Shown piece by piece: positions 7,701-16,672 of a stretch of DNA of 22,260 bases. The DNA lies in the IMG/VR virus record IMGVR_UViG_3300027608_000171, positions 1 through 22,260 of that record. One strand, written 5' to 3'. A program made the position numbers and the translations under genes. The number at the start of each line of letters is the position of its first letter. Positions within the stretch are counted from its first letter, which is position 1. The notes under the pieces were generated by a model. That model did no database searches. It was given only the letters and a program-made list of their open reading frames with translations, and was not told the DNA's origin. This DNA comes from a virus.

Positions 7701-9816
7701 CACAGGCCAATTAAAAGACCAAGAAATTGGTGTTCAAATTGAAGCAATAACTACTACCATGAAGTTAATTAGAAGTAATATGGACTTAGAGTTAATATTA
7801 CAAGAAGTTAGTGATAGAATGGCTGTGCAAGATGCTAAAGACGCTAAAAAATCTCCTGGAACAATTGCAGAACTAGAAGCTAAGCTAGCTGGAACCCGAA
7901 ATTTTAGAGAAACATTAGCCAACAACCCGACTGGCATGATTAAACTTGAAAATCTTTCATCAACAGATCCAGATAATCCGCAGTATACAAGAAATGTAGA
8001 TGATCCGCAAATTAAATACGAAAAAAATTATGCTAATAAACTTCAGAATTTGTTGGGCCCACAGCTTGCTGCTTTAATATTAAAAAATAGTGAAAGAACA
8101 GCAAATTCTTTAGATACTAAGCAAAAAGTAAATCTAGGCGAGCTTGCTAAGGCAAAGCAAATAGCAGACGCTAGTAATGCTACACTACAACAAGAAATAG
8201 CAAGAGAAGATATTTTAATGAGCATTAATACTCTTAATGCTTCAGAAAATCTTGCTAAAAAGCAAATGTTAGAGATGCAAGTATTAGACAGTAAGTTTCT
8301 TCTAGAAAGACGTGGGTACGAAACAGCAATAACAAATGCAAAAATGGATAAGTCTAAAGAAGGTAAAGCTGAAGTCACAAAACAAGAACTTCTACTAGCA
8401 GAAGTTATAAAAAGACAAGAAAAAGAAAAAGACAATAAAGGTGTAGATAATAGAGTCAAACTTAAAGCGCAAGAGCTACAGCAAGCTACAACTTTAAATA
8501 GTCTAAACGAAGCAATACTTGATCAAGATATAGCTAGATTAGGTATAATTAGTAGTTTAGTTGGATTCTCTTCAGAGCAAAACGTAAAAGCAACAGCAAG
8601 ACTTGAAAACGAAAAGCTAGAAAATAAGTTTGTATTAGAGCGCAAAAAGGTAGAAAACGAAATAGAGGCTCTTAAGATCGGCTCACCTGGAGACGCTAAA
8701 AGCATAGCTTCAGCAGAAACAAACCTGAAGTTAGTTATAGCTAGACAAGAAAAAGAAAAAGATAACAAGGGACTACAAGATAGTTTAAAACTTATAGAAG
8801 CCCGCTTCGCGGTAGAACAAAAATTAGCTGGGTTTAAGAAAACCACAGCAGATGCTCAAAGCGGTAAAGCAGAAGACGAATTAAATTATAGAAAAGCACT
8901 TAATTTAGTTACGCCTGAAGCGGCCGCCAAAGAAAAAGCAGATTTAGACAGGGCCAGCGCACTTAGAGAATTTAATCAAGGACAATCTGATGTAAATAAG
9001 GAAAAAGAGAAAAGAGAACTAGCACAAAAAAATGCAGACGTTGATGAATTCGGTAACTATTCTAATCTTGCTCAGGTTGAGTCAATGACAACAATGAACA
9101 AAGTTATAAACGAACAAAGCAAGGCTTTTCAAGCTGTTTACGATCAAAAATTGGCTGCAGCTGATCAAACGGAAAATCTTTCTAGTAAAATGACTAGTTA
9201 TTCTAACATTGTACATGGTGCTTTCCAAAGTATGGGCGATGCTTTAGCTGAATTTGCCAGAACTGGTAAACTGGACTTTAAAGGTCTTGTAGATCAAATG
9301 TTGATGGATTTAATTAGATTTGAATTACGTGCGCAAATGTCTGCATTATACGGTGGTATGGGTGGACTTAATGGTATGCTAACTGCAGGTGTCTCACTTT
9401 TTACTGCAACACCTGTAGTACCTTCCGCTAAAGGTAGTGTATACGATACTGGATTGCAAACATACGCCAAAGGTGGAATGTTTACTAATTCAGTTGTTGA
9501 TCAACCTACCCTATTTAAATTTGCACAAGGTACAGGTTTAATGGGCGAAGCAGGTCCCGAAGCTATTATGCCCCTAAAGCGTGACAGCAATGGTAATCTT
9601 GGAGTTCGAGGTGGCGGTAGCAATGTAGATGTAGTTATTAACAACTATAGCACTGAAAAAGCAACTACTAAAGAAACTATGGATTCACGTGGAAATCGTC
9701 GTATCGAAGTAATGGTTGGGGATATGGTAGCAGGCGAATTAAACCGCGTAGGCTCAAATACTCAGCAAACAATGACAACTAGTTATGGTACAGCACCATT
9801 ACTGGCAAGGAGATAA
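4783..9816 (+). CDS. Tail tape measure protein
   Basis: 1677 residues. It fills the tube lumen, fixes tail length and is ejected with the DNA. The C-terminal end has the lambda gpH-like signature G-L-M-G-E-A-G-P-E-A-I-M-P-L-K-R (about 1585-1600) after a glycine/alanine-rich stretch. Hydrophobic segments at about 88-110, 298-322 and 558-583 suit membrane insertion during ejection. Residues about 1120-1480 are charged, coiled-coil-like and contain two copies of a roughly 110-residue repeat. At about 0.15 nm per residue, as for lambda gpH, the tail would be near 250 nm, which is an estimate. AGGAG lies 6 bases before the ATG, and the gene has its own consensus promoter. It is the first gene of the long downstream unit. 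Confidence 0.95.
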   Translation: MSNDTTVLQVKLDDLGTIEKIDNKLKKARGTFDSFDKQVSKGLGGGKGTSGWKKATMGTNEYDIARGSAGATGASGRDFANQARGLDGLVRLYATYAANVFAAGAAFRALSDAADTSNMIQGMNQLGAASGTALGTIAQNLRNATDGAISMREAMEATTKGTAAGLSGKQMELLGNVANKASKALGIGMPDAISRLTRGISKLEPELLDELGLFTKIGPATEDYARSIGKATGSLTDFERRQAFANAVLKEGMDKFSSIDIPANPYDKLLASLKDLSFVALEITNKAFVPLVNILSQNPVALLGVLATIGASIIKSAIPALGQYRDNLKKTADASRMTFSTMYADQQEQIGMGAAAAGAAAEKAYKKSAATQSRIQELSKNATFSKTNKTDYAGLAAKDPFALTAAEIKSLERRANDLAKRNSEEATRLKAHIAELKAIRAGAELANTNVQAVALAKGTGVLSTVYANDIIQKRTLNKLASDSIRSTAAETQAVYGARTAYTKLNDEIKKARAGQLMVQIGSEKNGDAIMKPAPYMSAFQAGLTRTAGLTGIVVQKIGSLVSAFGVWGMAIGALVGAFALLDSWFTKTEKEADAFNKAIKTTSDAVDNSARTLAALAKQPGIATASIQGFFALSNASNTTTDAIETQIQTTKDLLKALDNSGWDRAINNIKGLFDKDANSESAKNLAATVQQQLQLFRAAGMGDEAEASFKRAIGVNSLDLTTVAARFKVSTKAQDEFQISNKALAVRLAESSARLQSFKTATENVTKAYDEFIQSTANSNPLFKIGAALTDLSLVMDDLTKGSLHDINAAFNDLATTPRKIAQFGPEFVEQFVAIRAQFKNTLQDYTAYGQSLAAVQDQITAKTEEFIHAKDPTFWGIGPQDTGSAQEQRDMLGGEIRGLKQAEGTLLNLQLGIDKKVFQQATELFGKGVEISFKEGAKYIDIALGQASQKAALTIAQATLQSLSGPEAAARTGQLKDQEIGVQIEAITTTMKLIRSNMDLELILQEVSDRMAVQDAKDAKKSPGTIAELEAKLAGTRNFRETLANNPTGMIKLENLSSTDPDNPQYTRNVDDPQIKYEKNYANKLQNLLGPQLAALILKNSERTANSLDTKQKVNLGELAKAKQIADASNATLQQEIAREDILMSINTLNASENLAKKQMLEMQVLDSKFLLERRGYETAITNAKMDKSKEGKAEVTKQELLLAEVIKRQEKEKDNKGVDNRVKLKAQELQQATTLNSLNEAILDQDIARLGIISSLVGFSSEQNVKATARLENEKLENKFVLERKKVENEIEALKIGSPGDAKSIASAETNLKLVIARQEKEKDNKGLQDSLKLIEARFAVEQKLAGFKKTTADAQSGKAEDELNYRKALNLVTPEAAAKEKADLDRASALREFNQGQSDVNKEKEKRELAQKNADVDEFGNYSNLAQVESMTTMNKVINEQSKAFQAVYDQKLAAADQTENLSSKMTSYSNIVHGAFQSMGDALAEFARTGKLDFKGLVDQMLMDLIRFELRAQMSALYGGMGGLNGMLTAGVSLFTATPVVPSAKGSVYDTGLQTYAKGGMFTNSVVDQPTLFKFAQGTGLMGEAGPEAIMPLKRDSNGNLGVRGGGSNVDVVINNYSTEKATTKETMDSRGNRRIEVMVGDMVAGELNRVGSNTQQTMTTSYGTAPLLARR
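8196..8845 (+). repeat. Two-copy ~110-residue repeat inside the tape measure gene
   Basis: Residues about 1139-1246 and 1247-1355 resemble each other: K-F-L-L-E-R / K-F-V-L-E-R at 1171 and 1282, and the motif R-Q-E-K-E-K-D-N-K-G at 1211 and 1321, exactly 330 bases apart (8413 and 8743) with a 20-base identical DNA core. A weaker partial copy may precede them (Q-K-V-N-L-G-E-L-A-K, before residue 1127). Tandem duplication in the ruler region would lengthen the tail. Confidence 0.7.
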
Positions 9817-9819
9817 TAT

Positions 9820-10209
9820 ATGCCAATAGTAGCATGGCCAGCATCGCTTCCGCAAGTACCTCAAAAAGGCTTTACTGAATCGGTTGGAATTAATGTTATA
9901 CGCTCACAAACAGATGCTGGCCCTGCGAAACAAAGACGCAGGGCCTCGCGTCCTAATGAGCTTACTCTAAACTTTTTAATGACTACCGCACAGACTCAGA
10001 AACTAGAAGATTTTATAAAAAATCTTCCTACAAATACTACTACGCCTGGTATTGCTGGTGTTAATCGTTTTAGTTTTCCACATCCACGAATACTTGGTAC
10101 AACTATAGAAGTACGTATTATACCTGGTGGTGGTGGTGAGTTTTTTAATTTGCAATATATGGCACCAGGATACTGGTCTACCAGTCTTAAATTTGAAGTG
10201 ATGCCATGA
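9820..10209 (+). CDS. Distal tail protein (gpM-like minor tail protein)
   Basis: 129 residues, mainly beta. It starts M-P-I-V-A-W-P-A-S-L-P-Q and continues with R-S-Q-T-D-A-G-P-A-K-Q-R-R-R (about 28-41), a pattern common to small phage proteins encoded directly before DUF1833 genes, in the place where lambda has gpM. It ends in W-S-T-S-L-K-F-E-V-M-P. It probably belongs to the distal tail ring between the tube and the J-type tip. AAGGAG at 9807-9812, inside the end of the tape measure gene, is an excellent ribosome binding site. Its stop overlaps the next start (ATGA, 10206-10209). The exact structural role is inferred from gene order. Confidence 0.7.
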   Translation: MPIVAWPASLPQVPQKGFTESVGINVIRSQTDAGPAKQRRRASRPNELTLNFLMTTAQTQKLEDFIKNLPTNTTTPGIAGVNRFSFPHPRILGTTIEVRIIPGGGGEFFNLQYMAPGYWSTSLKFEVMP

Positions 10210-10748
10210 GCAGAATAAATAGTTTATCACAATCAGCCATTAGAGCAATGTTTGCTTCAGAAACACCAGAAGCATTAATTTTACTTGTTACTATTACTGA
10301 TCCATCAAATCCTACAACTCCTGTGCGTTTAGCTGATGGCTATACTAACAGGATTGAGTCTTTAACAACAGACATAGATGTAGTATATGGCGTTACTAGT
10401 ACTATTAATGGAGGCATTAGTAGAGACTATCTATTTTTGCCTATGCAAATAGCTTTGCCAGGCGAAGAAGAGGCAGGATCAGGACAATGTAGTTTAATAC
10501 TAAACTTTGTTACTCGTGAAGCGATTGATCTTATACGCACTCATTTAACAAGCCCCGTTAGTGTAGAAATAGATATAGTACTAGCTAGTAGCCCTAACAC
10601 TGTTGAAGCTAGTTTTTCAGGTTTTAAAATAACTAATGTTACTTACAACGCTGATCAAATCAGATTTGATTTAAATATGGTAAGCCTTAGTCGCGAACCA
10701 TTTCCATGTTTTACGTTTACTCCGGCCAACTTTCCAGGATTATTTTAA
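10206..10748 (+). CDS. DUF1833 family tail protein
   Basis: 180 residues. The ending S-R-E-P-F-P-C-F-T-F-T-P-A-N-F-P-G-L-F is the clear hallmark of DUF1833 phage proteins, found between the gpM-like and NlpC/J genes of lambda-like tails. The body is beta-rich, with Y-T-N-R-I-E-S-L near the start and a middle segment F-L-P-M-Q-I-A-L-P-G-E-E-E. It takes the place of lambda gpL in gene order, but I see no set of clustered cysteines like the iron-sulfur ligands of gpL (only two scattered cysteines). The start overlaps the previous stop (ATGA) and its stop overlaps the next start (TAATG, 10746-10750), so the three genes are coupled. Confidence 0.88.
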   Translation: MSRINSLSQSAIRAMFASETPEALILLVTITDPSNPTTPVRLADGYTNRIESLTTDIDVVYGVTSTINGGISRDYLFLPMQIALPGEEEAGSGQCSLILNFVTREAIDLIRTHLTSPVSVEIDIVLASSPNTVEASFSGFKITNVTYNADQIRFDLNMVSLSREPFPCFTFTPANFPGLF

Positions 10749-13700
10749 TGAATTATAATAAGTATATTGGATTACCTTATACCAGTAATGGTAGAGATGA
10801 AAGCGGAATTGACTGCTGGGGATTAGTGCGTTTATTTTATAAACAAGAGTATGATATCGACTTACCAAGCTATACTGAAGAGTATGCTGGAGCATATGAT
10901 ACACGTATTCTTGAGATGATGGATCAATATAAAAACAATTGGTCACAAGTTCAAACACCAGAAATCGGCTCAGTTATAGTATTCAATATATTAGGAGAAC
11001 CTTTTCACGTAGGTATCTACGTTGGAGAAGATAAGTTTATTCATGCCCGTGACGGCATGGACAGCGTTTTAGAGTCCGTTAATAGCCCAAAATGGGCAAA
11101 ACGTATTGAGGGTTATTATAAATATTCTACTCAAGCTAGCGCTGTGCTGGTAGGTAAACCTCACCCCTTAAAACAAACAAATTATACAGAGTTAGCTATA
11201 CCTGGATCTACATTAGCTGATATATCGCAAAATTTAATTAATACATATAAAATCAGTGACTACTTTGCTAAAAAATTAATCTTATTTTTAGACGGCGTTA
11301 AGATTCCGCAATCCGAGTGGAGCACTGTGCGCGTACAAGCAGGTCAAAGCGTAGTATATAACGTAGTGCCAGAGGGTAAGAGCACTATGCGTTTAATAGC
11401 TACCATTATTGTATTATATGTAGCTTTGAACTATGGGGCTGACGTTGGTGCGGCCATGGGCATGACAGCAGAAGCGCCGGTAGCATCAGCAATGTACGCA
11501 GAAGCCGGTGCTACAACTGCAACTGGAAAGCTAGTCGGTACTATGGCTATTAATATGGCAGGTATGGCACTTATTAATGCTGCCTTTCCTATTCGCCCAT
11601 TAAATGGAAAAGATCCAGGAAGTTCCGCACCTGTAAATGCGTTTAGCGGTGCTGCAAATCAAGCTAATCGTTTTGGCGCTATTCCTGTTGTGCTCGGCAA
11701 AATGCGTACCACTGCAATGCTTGGAGCAGTGCCTTATGTAGAAACATTAACAGATACTAGCTTATTACACTTATCCCTTGTATGGGGATTTGGGCCGCTA
11801 GCAGTTGATGATATTCGTGTAGGTGCAAAAACTTTAAATGAACTTTTTTACACTACTCAAGCTGGTGTTGGACTTGATCACCCAGTACCAGAGACTTTGT
11901 TAGGAGTACCTCAGGAAACTACAAGTGGTAAGCTAGATGCTTTTGACAAATTATTTCCAACTGATATAGAGCAAAAATTTCCTCAAATTGAGTTAGTTAA
12001 CAATCCAGTAGATGGAAATCCTCCTACAGTTGTTAGTTTAGAAGAGTTTGCTGAAGATATCGATGTAGCATTTAATTTTCCAGAAGGTATGCGCAAAATT
12101 AAAAATACTGACGGAACTATAACCGATGCTACTTGTTCAATTCAAGTTAGTTTACGTAATGACACTCTTGGTCAATCAGGTTTTGCAACATTACCTTCCT
12201 ATCATCTAGGCAACTATGCATCAGCAACACCTAGTGACACAGGTTTTAAAACTACAATTGGTTCTGCACCTACATACACTAACCCAGGCACTAATGAATT
12301 AGAAAATCTTTACAAATGGTATGTAATTGCTATGTCATCAGGCGGCGGCATAGCAGTATTTAGCGGAGCCGCTACTGATAATCAATATGCAGATCCCTCT
12401 AATTATCTAAAGAGTTTAACTACACAAGGGTCGTACGCGGCTTTTGTAGGTACTGACGGAAAGAATATATTAAGGCTACCCAATATTCCTAATGGTTATA
12501 TTAAATTACATACTTTATGTTTCTTTGGCTCAAATTATTTAGAAGCTTCTACAGTATCGCACCTAGCTAGTTCTGGTACCAGAACTATAGAAGGCCTAGG
12601 ACTTACTTCTGTTACCAGAGCAGTACAGCGTAATTCAGCTGGCGTGCCTATTATAGATCCTGATAGTGGTAATCAGATTGGTACAACTGATTATGATATT
12701 GTTATAGCCGCAGGACGAGTTGTAGAAACTGCAGTCGCTGCAGGTACACCACAACCTATATTTAATGCTAATCAATTTCCAGGTGTTGGCGGTCCATTGG
12801 GCGGCTATAATAGATGGAATCAATTTTTAACAAATAACGGAGTATGGCAGTACACAGGCACAGGCGCAGCAGCAGTAGGCCTTGTTGAGTTTGACAAAAC
12901 TGCTCAAGTAACTTTCCCGGAAGCAGGGTACTACGAAATAACAGCTGCTGCTGATGACGAAGGTTCTGTAAGCATTGATGGGGCGAAATTAATTACTATT
13001 CAAGGTAAAGATGCCTGGGCAAATGTAGGAGTAACTTGGTTTTATGCCGAAGCTAATAGTGTGCATGCAGTAAGAATGAAAGGTTTAAATTCTGGAAGCG
13101 GTGCAGCTGCAGTAGCTTTAACTATTACATACGCTAAAAATGCTGGATTAAACATTGCAGGTTCTATGGGTAATGAACTAATATTTGGCAAAGGTGGATT
13201 CTTTTCACAACGAAAAGACGCATTTAACTATGTTTATAAAATGCATGGATTACCACGAGCAAAGTACTCTATTCAAGTAATTAGAACAAACAATGATGAA
13301 ACAGAAAAACAAGAAGATAAAGATCATAGGTACTATAGTAAAGCAATTCTTTACGCAGTAACAGGATATAATAAACAAACATTAAACTCTAATAATCAAC
13401 TAGTACCTATTCGTGTTGTAAAAAATCCGCCAAATTGTCACTTAGCCAGAACTTTTATTAAAGTCCAAAGCACTAATAAAATAAATGGTAGTTTAGAAGG
13501 GGTTAATGCTTTAGTACAAACTAAGTCTAATGTACTAAATAGAATAACAAACGATTGGAAAACTGTAGATGTTACTAACAATCCTGCAGCACTATTCCTT
13601 TATGTACTAATGCACCCTGCTAATGCTTACAGAGTAGCAAACAATATTATAGATGCCGCAAATTATGTAGATTTAAATGCATTAGCTGATTGGTATAAGT

Positions 13701-15328
13701 TTTGTGAGCCTATGACCTATGCAAACGGTAAATGGACTAGAGACATTACCAAACCTTGGCTTACTTATAATGCAGTACTAACTAATATTACTAGTGTTAT
13801 GGATGTACTAAAAGACATATGCTCAGCGGGTAAAGCAAGTCCTAACTACATAGATGGTAAATGGACAGTAGTAGTTGATAAACCACGTACTGGAGTAGTT
13901 CAGCATTTTACTCCACACAATAGCTGGGGGTTTGAAGCTACAAAAATACTTCCACGCATACCTGACGCATTTCGTATTACTATTGCTGATGAAGAAAAAG
14001 GATATCAAGCAAATGAATACAGAGTATTTAATCTTGGTAAAACCGAGAGTAATGCAGAGTTATTTGAAGAACTTAATTTACCTGGTGTAACTAATTTTGC
14101 TCAAGCAAAACATATTGCTCAGTGGCATATGGCGCAGTTAAAATTGCGTCCAGAAATGTTTTCATTAAATGTAGATTTTGAATACTTAGTTTGTAATCGC
14201 GGAGACTTAGTACGTGTTACGCATGATGTTCCCTTATGGGGAGCAGGCAGTGGCAGAATTAAAACTTGCACAGTAGGCAACGCGGTTATAGCTTTAACCG
14301 AAGAAATTTACTTAGAAGCTGGAAAAACGTACAATATTAGAGTTAGAACTAATACAGGTGCTAGTGTATTAAAAACTTTAGCACCTATAACTACAACAGG
14401 ATATTATGCTAGTATTACACTATCTGCAGTACTAGCAGCTGGTGACGGCGTAAATCCTGACGACTTGTTTATGTTAGGAGAAGTTAGCAAAGAATCACAA
14501 GAGCTTATAGTATTAAGTATAGAAGCCAATAGCAATATTAGTGCTAGACTTATGTTAGCAGACTATTCTCCGTCAATATACACAGCAGATTTATCTGGTT
14601 ACTTATCTTATAACTCAAATATTACAACTATTGGTAATTATCTAAAGAGTGCAATAATTAACGAAGCTCCTACTATTGTTTCTGTAAATAGTGATAGTGC
14701 CATTAGTGATACAATTGCTAACGGCACATTTACAAATACTGCTATTATTAGTTATACTAATTCTGCTAACCTTAGTGTAAGTGCTGAAAGAGTGCAACTG
14801 CAAGTAATTCCTGGCAATGGATTATTTGATACAGCTTCTGCATCGTACTACGGTACTAAAGATTCTTCAAGTATTAGAGTACAGCAACTTACAACAGGTC
14901 TTCTTTACAAAGTTAGAGCTAGATATACTAACAATTCTGGAACTATTGTTGGGCCTTGGTCTGATACGTATTGGTTTACAAATAATGGTAAAACTATTAA
15001 TTTTGCAGCCTCACCAACACTTGCAATAGATTTACAACAAACTTATATTGTAGCAACTCCAACTATTGTAGATCAGCAAAAGGATTTTAAAGCCTATGCA
15101 TATAGATTATATAAAAGTACAACTATCACAGATTTGTGGGATACTACACCAATTATACCAGAAGTACAAACTCAAGGGCAGGGCTTTCTAGATCTAGAAA
15201 AGGTAGCAATACCTCGTATTTCGGAAGGCGGTATTGACTATAAGGTAGAATGTAGAATATTAGATAAAACTGGTAACTACAGTGCTGCAAGTTCTTATGC
15301 TTTAATTAAAATTAAAACAATTGTTTAA
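10748..15328 (+). CDS. NlpC/P60 hydrolase fused to J-type tail tip protein
   Basis: 1526 residues from ATG 10748, which overlaps the upstream stop (TAATG). An in-frame ATG at 10706 would only add 14 residues read through the DUF1833 ending. Domains: NlpC/P60 peptidoglycan endopeptidase (1-125) with Cys23 in G-I-D-C-W-G, His87 in P-F-H-V-G-I-Y and His99 as the probable third residue; a beta-grasp, gpI-like domain (about 132-210); a hydrophobic segment (about 213-238); the TipJ core beginning near 281 (P-I-R-P-L-N-G-K, then N-R-F-G-A-I-P-V-V-L-G-K); a PA14-like insertion (about 687-797); the rest of the J core (about 810-1270); and two FN3-like domains near the end. It would form the tail tip, cut the cell wall and help open the envelope. 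Lambda splits these jobs among K, I and J. Confidence 0.88.
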   Translation: MNYNKYIGLPYTSNGRDESGIDCWGLVRLFYKQEYDIDLPSYTEEYAGAYDTRILEMMDQYKNNWSQVQTPEIGSVIVFNILGEPFHVGIYVGEDKFIHARDGMDSVLESVNSPKWAKRIEGYYKYSTQASAVLVGKPHPLKQTNYTELAIPGSTLADISQNLINTYKISDYFAKKLILFLDGVKIPQSEWSTVRVQAGQSVVYNVVPEGKSTMRLIATIIVLYVALNYGADVGAAMGMTAEAPVASAMYAEAGATTATGKLVGTMAINMAGMALINAAFPIRPLNGKDPGSSAPVNAFSGAANQANRFGAIPVVLGKMRTTAMLGAVPYVETLTDTSLLHLSLVWGFGPLAVDDIRVGAKTLNELFYTTQAGVGLDHPVPETLLGVPQETTSGKLDAFDKLFPTDIEQKFPQIELVNNPVDGNPPTVVSLEEFAEDIDVAFNFPEGMRKIKNTDGTITDATCSIQVSLRNDTLGQSGFATLPSYHLGNYASATPSDTGFKTTIGSAPTYTNPGTNELENLYKWYVIAMSSGGGIAVFSGAATDNQYADPSNYLKSLTTQGSYAAFVGTDGKNILRLPNIPNGYIKLHTLCFFGSNYLEASTVSHLASSGTRTIEGLGLTSVTRAVQRNSAGVPIIDPDSGNQIGTTDYDIVIAAGRVVETAVAAGTPQPIFNANQFPGVGGPLGGYNRWNQFLTNNGVWQYTGTGAAAVGLVEFDKTAQVTFPEAGYYEITAAADDEGSVSIDGAKLITIQGKDAWANVGVTWFYAEANSVHAVRMKGLNSGSGAAAVALTITYAKNAGLNIAGSMGNELIFGKGGFFSQRKDAFNYVYKMHGLPRAKYSIQVIRTNNDETEKQEDKDHRYYSKAILYAVTGYNKQTLNSNNQLVPIRVVKNPPNCHLARTFIKVQSTNKINGSLEGVNALVQTKSNVLNRITNDWKTVDVTNNPAALFLYVLMHPANAYRVANNIIDAANYVDLNALADWYKFCEPMTYANGKWTRDITKPWLTYNAVLTNITSVMDVLKDICSAGKASPNYIDGKWTVVVDKPRTGVVQHFTPHNSWGFEATKILPRIPDAFRITIADEEKGYQANEYRVFNLGKTESNAELFEELNLPGVTNFAQAKHIAQWHMAQLKLRPEMFSLNVDFEYLVCNRGDLVRVTHDVPLWGAGSGRIKTCTVGNAVIALTEEIYLEAGKTYNIRVRTNTGASVLKTLAPITTTGYYASITLSAVLAAGDGVNPDDLFMLGEVSKESQELIVLSIEANSNISARLMLADYSPSIYTADLSGYLSYNSNITTIGNYLKSAIINEAPTIVSVNSDSAISDTIANGTFTNTAIISYTNSANLSVSAERVQLQVIPGNGLFDTASASYYGTKDSSSIRVQQLTTGLLYKVRARYTNNSGTIVGPWSDTYWFTNNGKTINFAASPTLAIDLQQTYIVATPTIVDQQKDFKAYAYRLYKSTTITDLWDTTPIIPEVQTQGQGFLDLEKVAIPRISEGGIDYKVECRILDKTGNYSAASSYALIKIKTIV

Positions 15329-15337
15329 GGAATAGAT

Positions 15338-16672
15338 ATGGCAGGAACTTTATTTCCAGGCGTAAACTCGTTAATATTAAAACTAGATACTCCATACGAC
15401 ACAATTAGAACAGACGATGTTAGAGATGATTTAATTAAAGTAAAAGTATGGTGTTCTGCAGTAGCAGGACCTTCGGGAGTAGGCTTTACTCCCTCAAATG
15501 CTAATCTAGTATTTGAGGGATTAAGTTTTTCTATTACTATAACTGGGTTACCTAATGGTGGAGGTACGCCTATTCCTTTTGTGCCAGGCACACCTTACTA
15601 TGTTAAATATGCTTTTATTAGTGATATTGAAGAAGAAGTATTTACTGTCTCTAGTCAGTTAACTACTACACCAATATCTGCTACTGCACAAGTTATTGAT
15701 ATTTCAGGATACACTAGTTTTGTACAAAATGCATCTCTTGTTTTTACACCACTAAACGCTACTTTAACAGCAGTAACACAAAATATAACTTCACCTCAAT
15801 ACGCTTGGGTAGTTACAGGCGGCACTCCTAGTAGCGGTAGCGGTTCAAGTATTACAGTAACTCCTGATGAAACTGCAATTAATGTAATAGTTACACTAAC
15901 TGTTAGTGCAGGTAACTTAGTAACTAATTTAACTAAAACTATTACACTGCCTATATTGTATAATGGGGCAAAAGGTGAGGCAGGCGTTGCAGGTAAAATG
16001 TCTGCTTTCCCAGCTATTTACCAATGGACTACCGGCTCTAGCCCTCCTGCCCGCCCAACTGCAGGTACTTATACGTGGGGTAATCCCGACTTTACAGTAG
16101 ACGGTGGCTGGGAAACAACTGTTCCTATAAATAGCACTCCTGGAGCTACTCTGTGGTCAATAACTATTCCGCTTTCTGTTGCTGGTACAACTCTAACAAG
16201 TCCACTTAATTGGGCGAGCACCACTTATCCTATTAGAGCAATTTCTTTCAATGGCACACTAGGTACTACCGGAGGACCAGGTGCGGCAAGTTATATAATT
16301 CAACGTGCCGCAAATTCAGACGTAGCGCCTACAGATGAAGAAGTAACTGCAGTAATTGGCAGAAGCCCAGTACGCGGCGATCTTGCAACTGTTAGTTATA
16401 ACAACTACAATGGTGCTAAAGTTTATCAATTGACTAGTGTTTCCCCTAAGACCTGGGCATTAATGACTACTTATATACCAGGTAGCTTAATTGTTGAAAA
16501 TACTATTACTAGCGAAAAATTAGTAACAGGTACTATTGATGCAACAAAGTTATCTATAGGAAACCCTAATGTAATTAATAGCAATAGAATACGTTTATAT
16601 AATAATAAAATCGAAGTCTGGGATAACAGTGGCAGCGGTAAGCCACGAGTTATCATTGGTGACTTATCTTAA
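15338..16672 (+). CDS. Tail tip protein resembling the C-terminus of J
   Basis: 444 residues. After two beta-sandwich (FN3/Ig-like) regions (about 1-105 and 110-205) comes a short collagen-like G-A-K-G-E-A-G-V-A-G-K (about 209-219), a tryptophan-rich beta domain, then I-V-E-N-T-I-T-S-E-K-L-V-T-G-T-I-D-A-T-K-L-S-I (about 384-406) and R-I-R-L-Y-N-N-K-I-E-V-W-D with R-V-I-I-G-D-L-S at the very end. The last three elements are typical of the C-terminal region of J-like proteins, where they form a trimeric stalk. Here they lie on a separate gene right after J, so this protein probably continues the central fibre. The start is set by AAGGA (15327-15331), which overlaps the upstream TAA. Confidence 0.75.
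   Translation: MAGTLFPGVNSLILKLDTPYDTIRTDDVRDDLIKVKVWCSAVAGPSGVGFTPSNANLVFEGLSFSITITGLPNGGGTPIPFVPGTPYYVKYAFISDIEEEVFTVSSQLTTTPISATAQVIDISGYTSFVQNASLVFTPLNATLTAVTQNITSPQYAWVVTGGTPSSGSGSSITVTPDETAINVIVTLTVSAGNLVTNLTKTITLPILYNGAKGEAGVAGKMSAFPAIYQWTTGSSPPARPTAGTYTWGNPDFTVDGGWETTVPINSTPGATLWSITIPLSVAGTTLTSPLNWASTTYPIRAISFNGTLGTTGGPGAASYIIQRAANSDVAPTDEEVTAVIGRSPVRGDLATVSYNNYNGAKVYQLTSVSPKTWALMTTYIPGSLIVENTITSEKLVTGTIDATKLSIGNPNVINSNRIRLYNNKIEVWDNSGSGKPRVIIGDLS

Noticed and set aside
8043-8846. Long minus-strand frames opposite the tape measure gene (8043-8459, 8523-8846) and elsewhere (for example 15325-15591, 20322-20594)
   Set aside because: Serine/phenylalanine/leucine-rich shadows of the + strand genes without ribosome binding sites or recognisable domains.
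10706-10747. Longer start for the NlpC-J protein at ATG 10706
   Set aside because: The added 14 residues only read the DUF1833 ending in another frame; ATG 10748 overlaps the upstream stop (TAATG) and gives the normal NlpC/P60 beginning.
11943-11970. TTGACA with TATAGA 16 bases on, inside the J gene
   Set aside because: It lies within conserved coding sequence, the -10 is imperfect, there is no extended -10 and no gene boundary nearby; in AT-rich DNA such matches arise by chance.
14817-15029. Plus-strand 70-residue frame inside the end of the J gene
   Set aside because: Low-complexity leucine-rich translation of the FN3-like region in another frame, no ribosome binding site.
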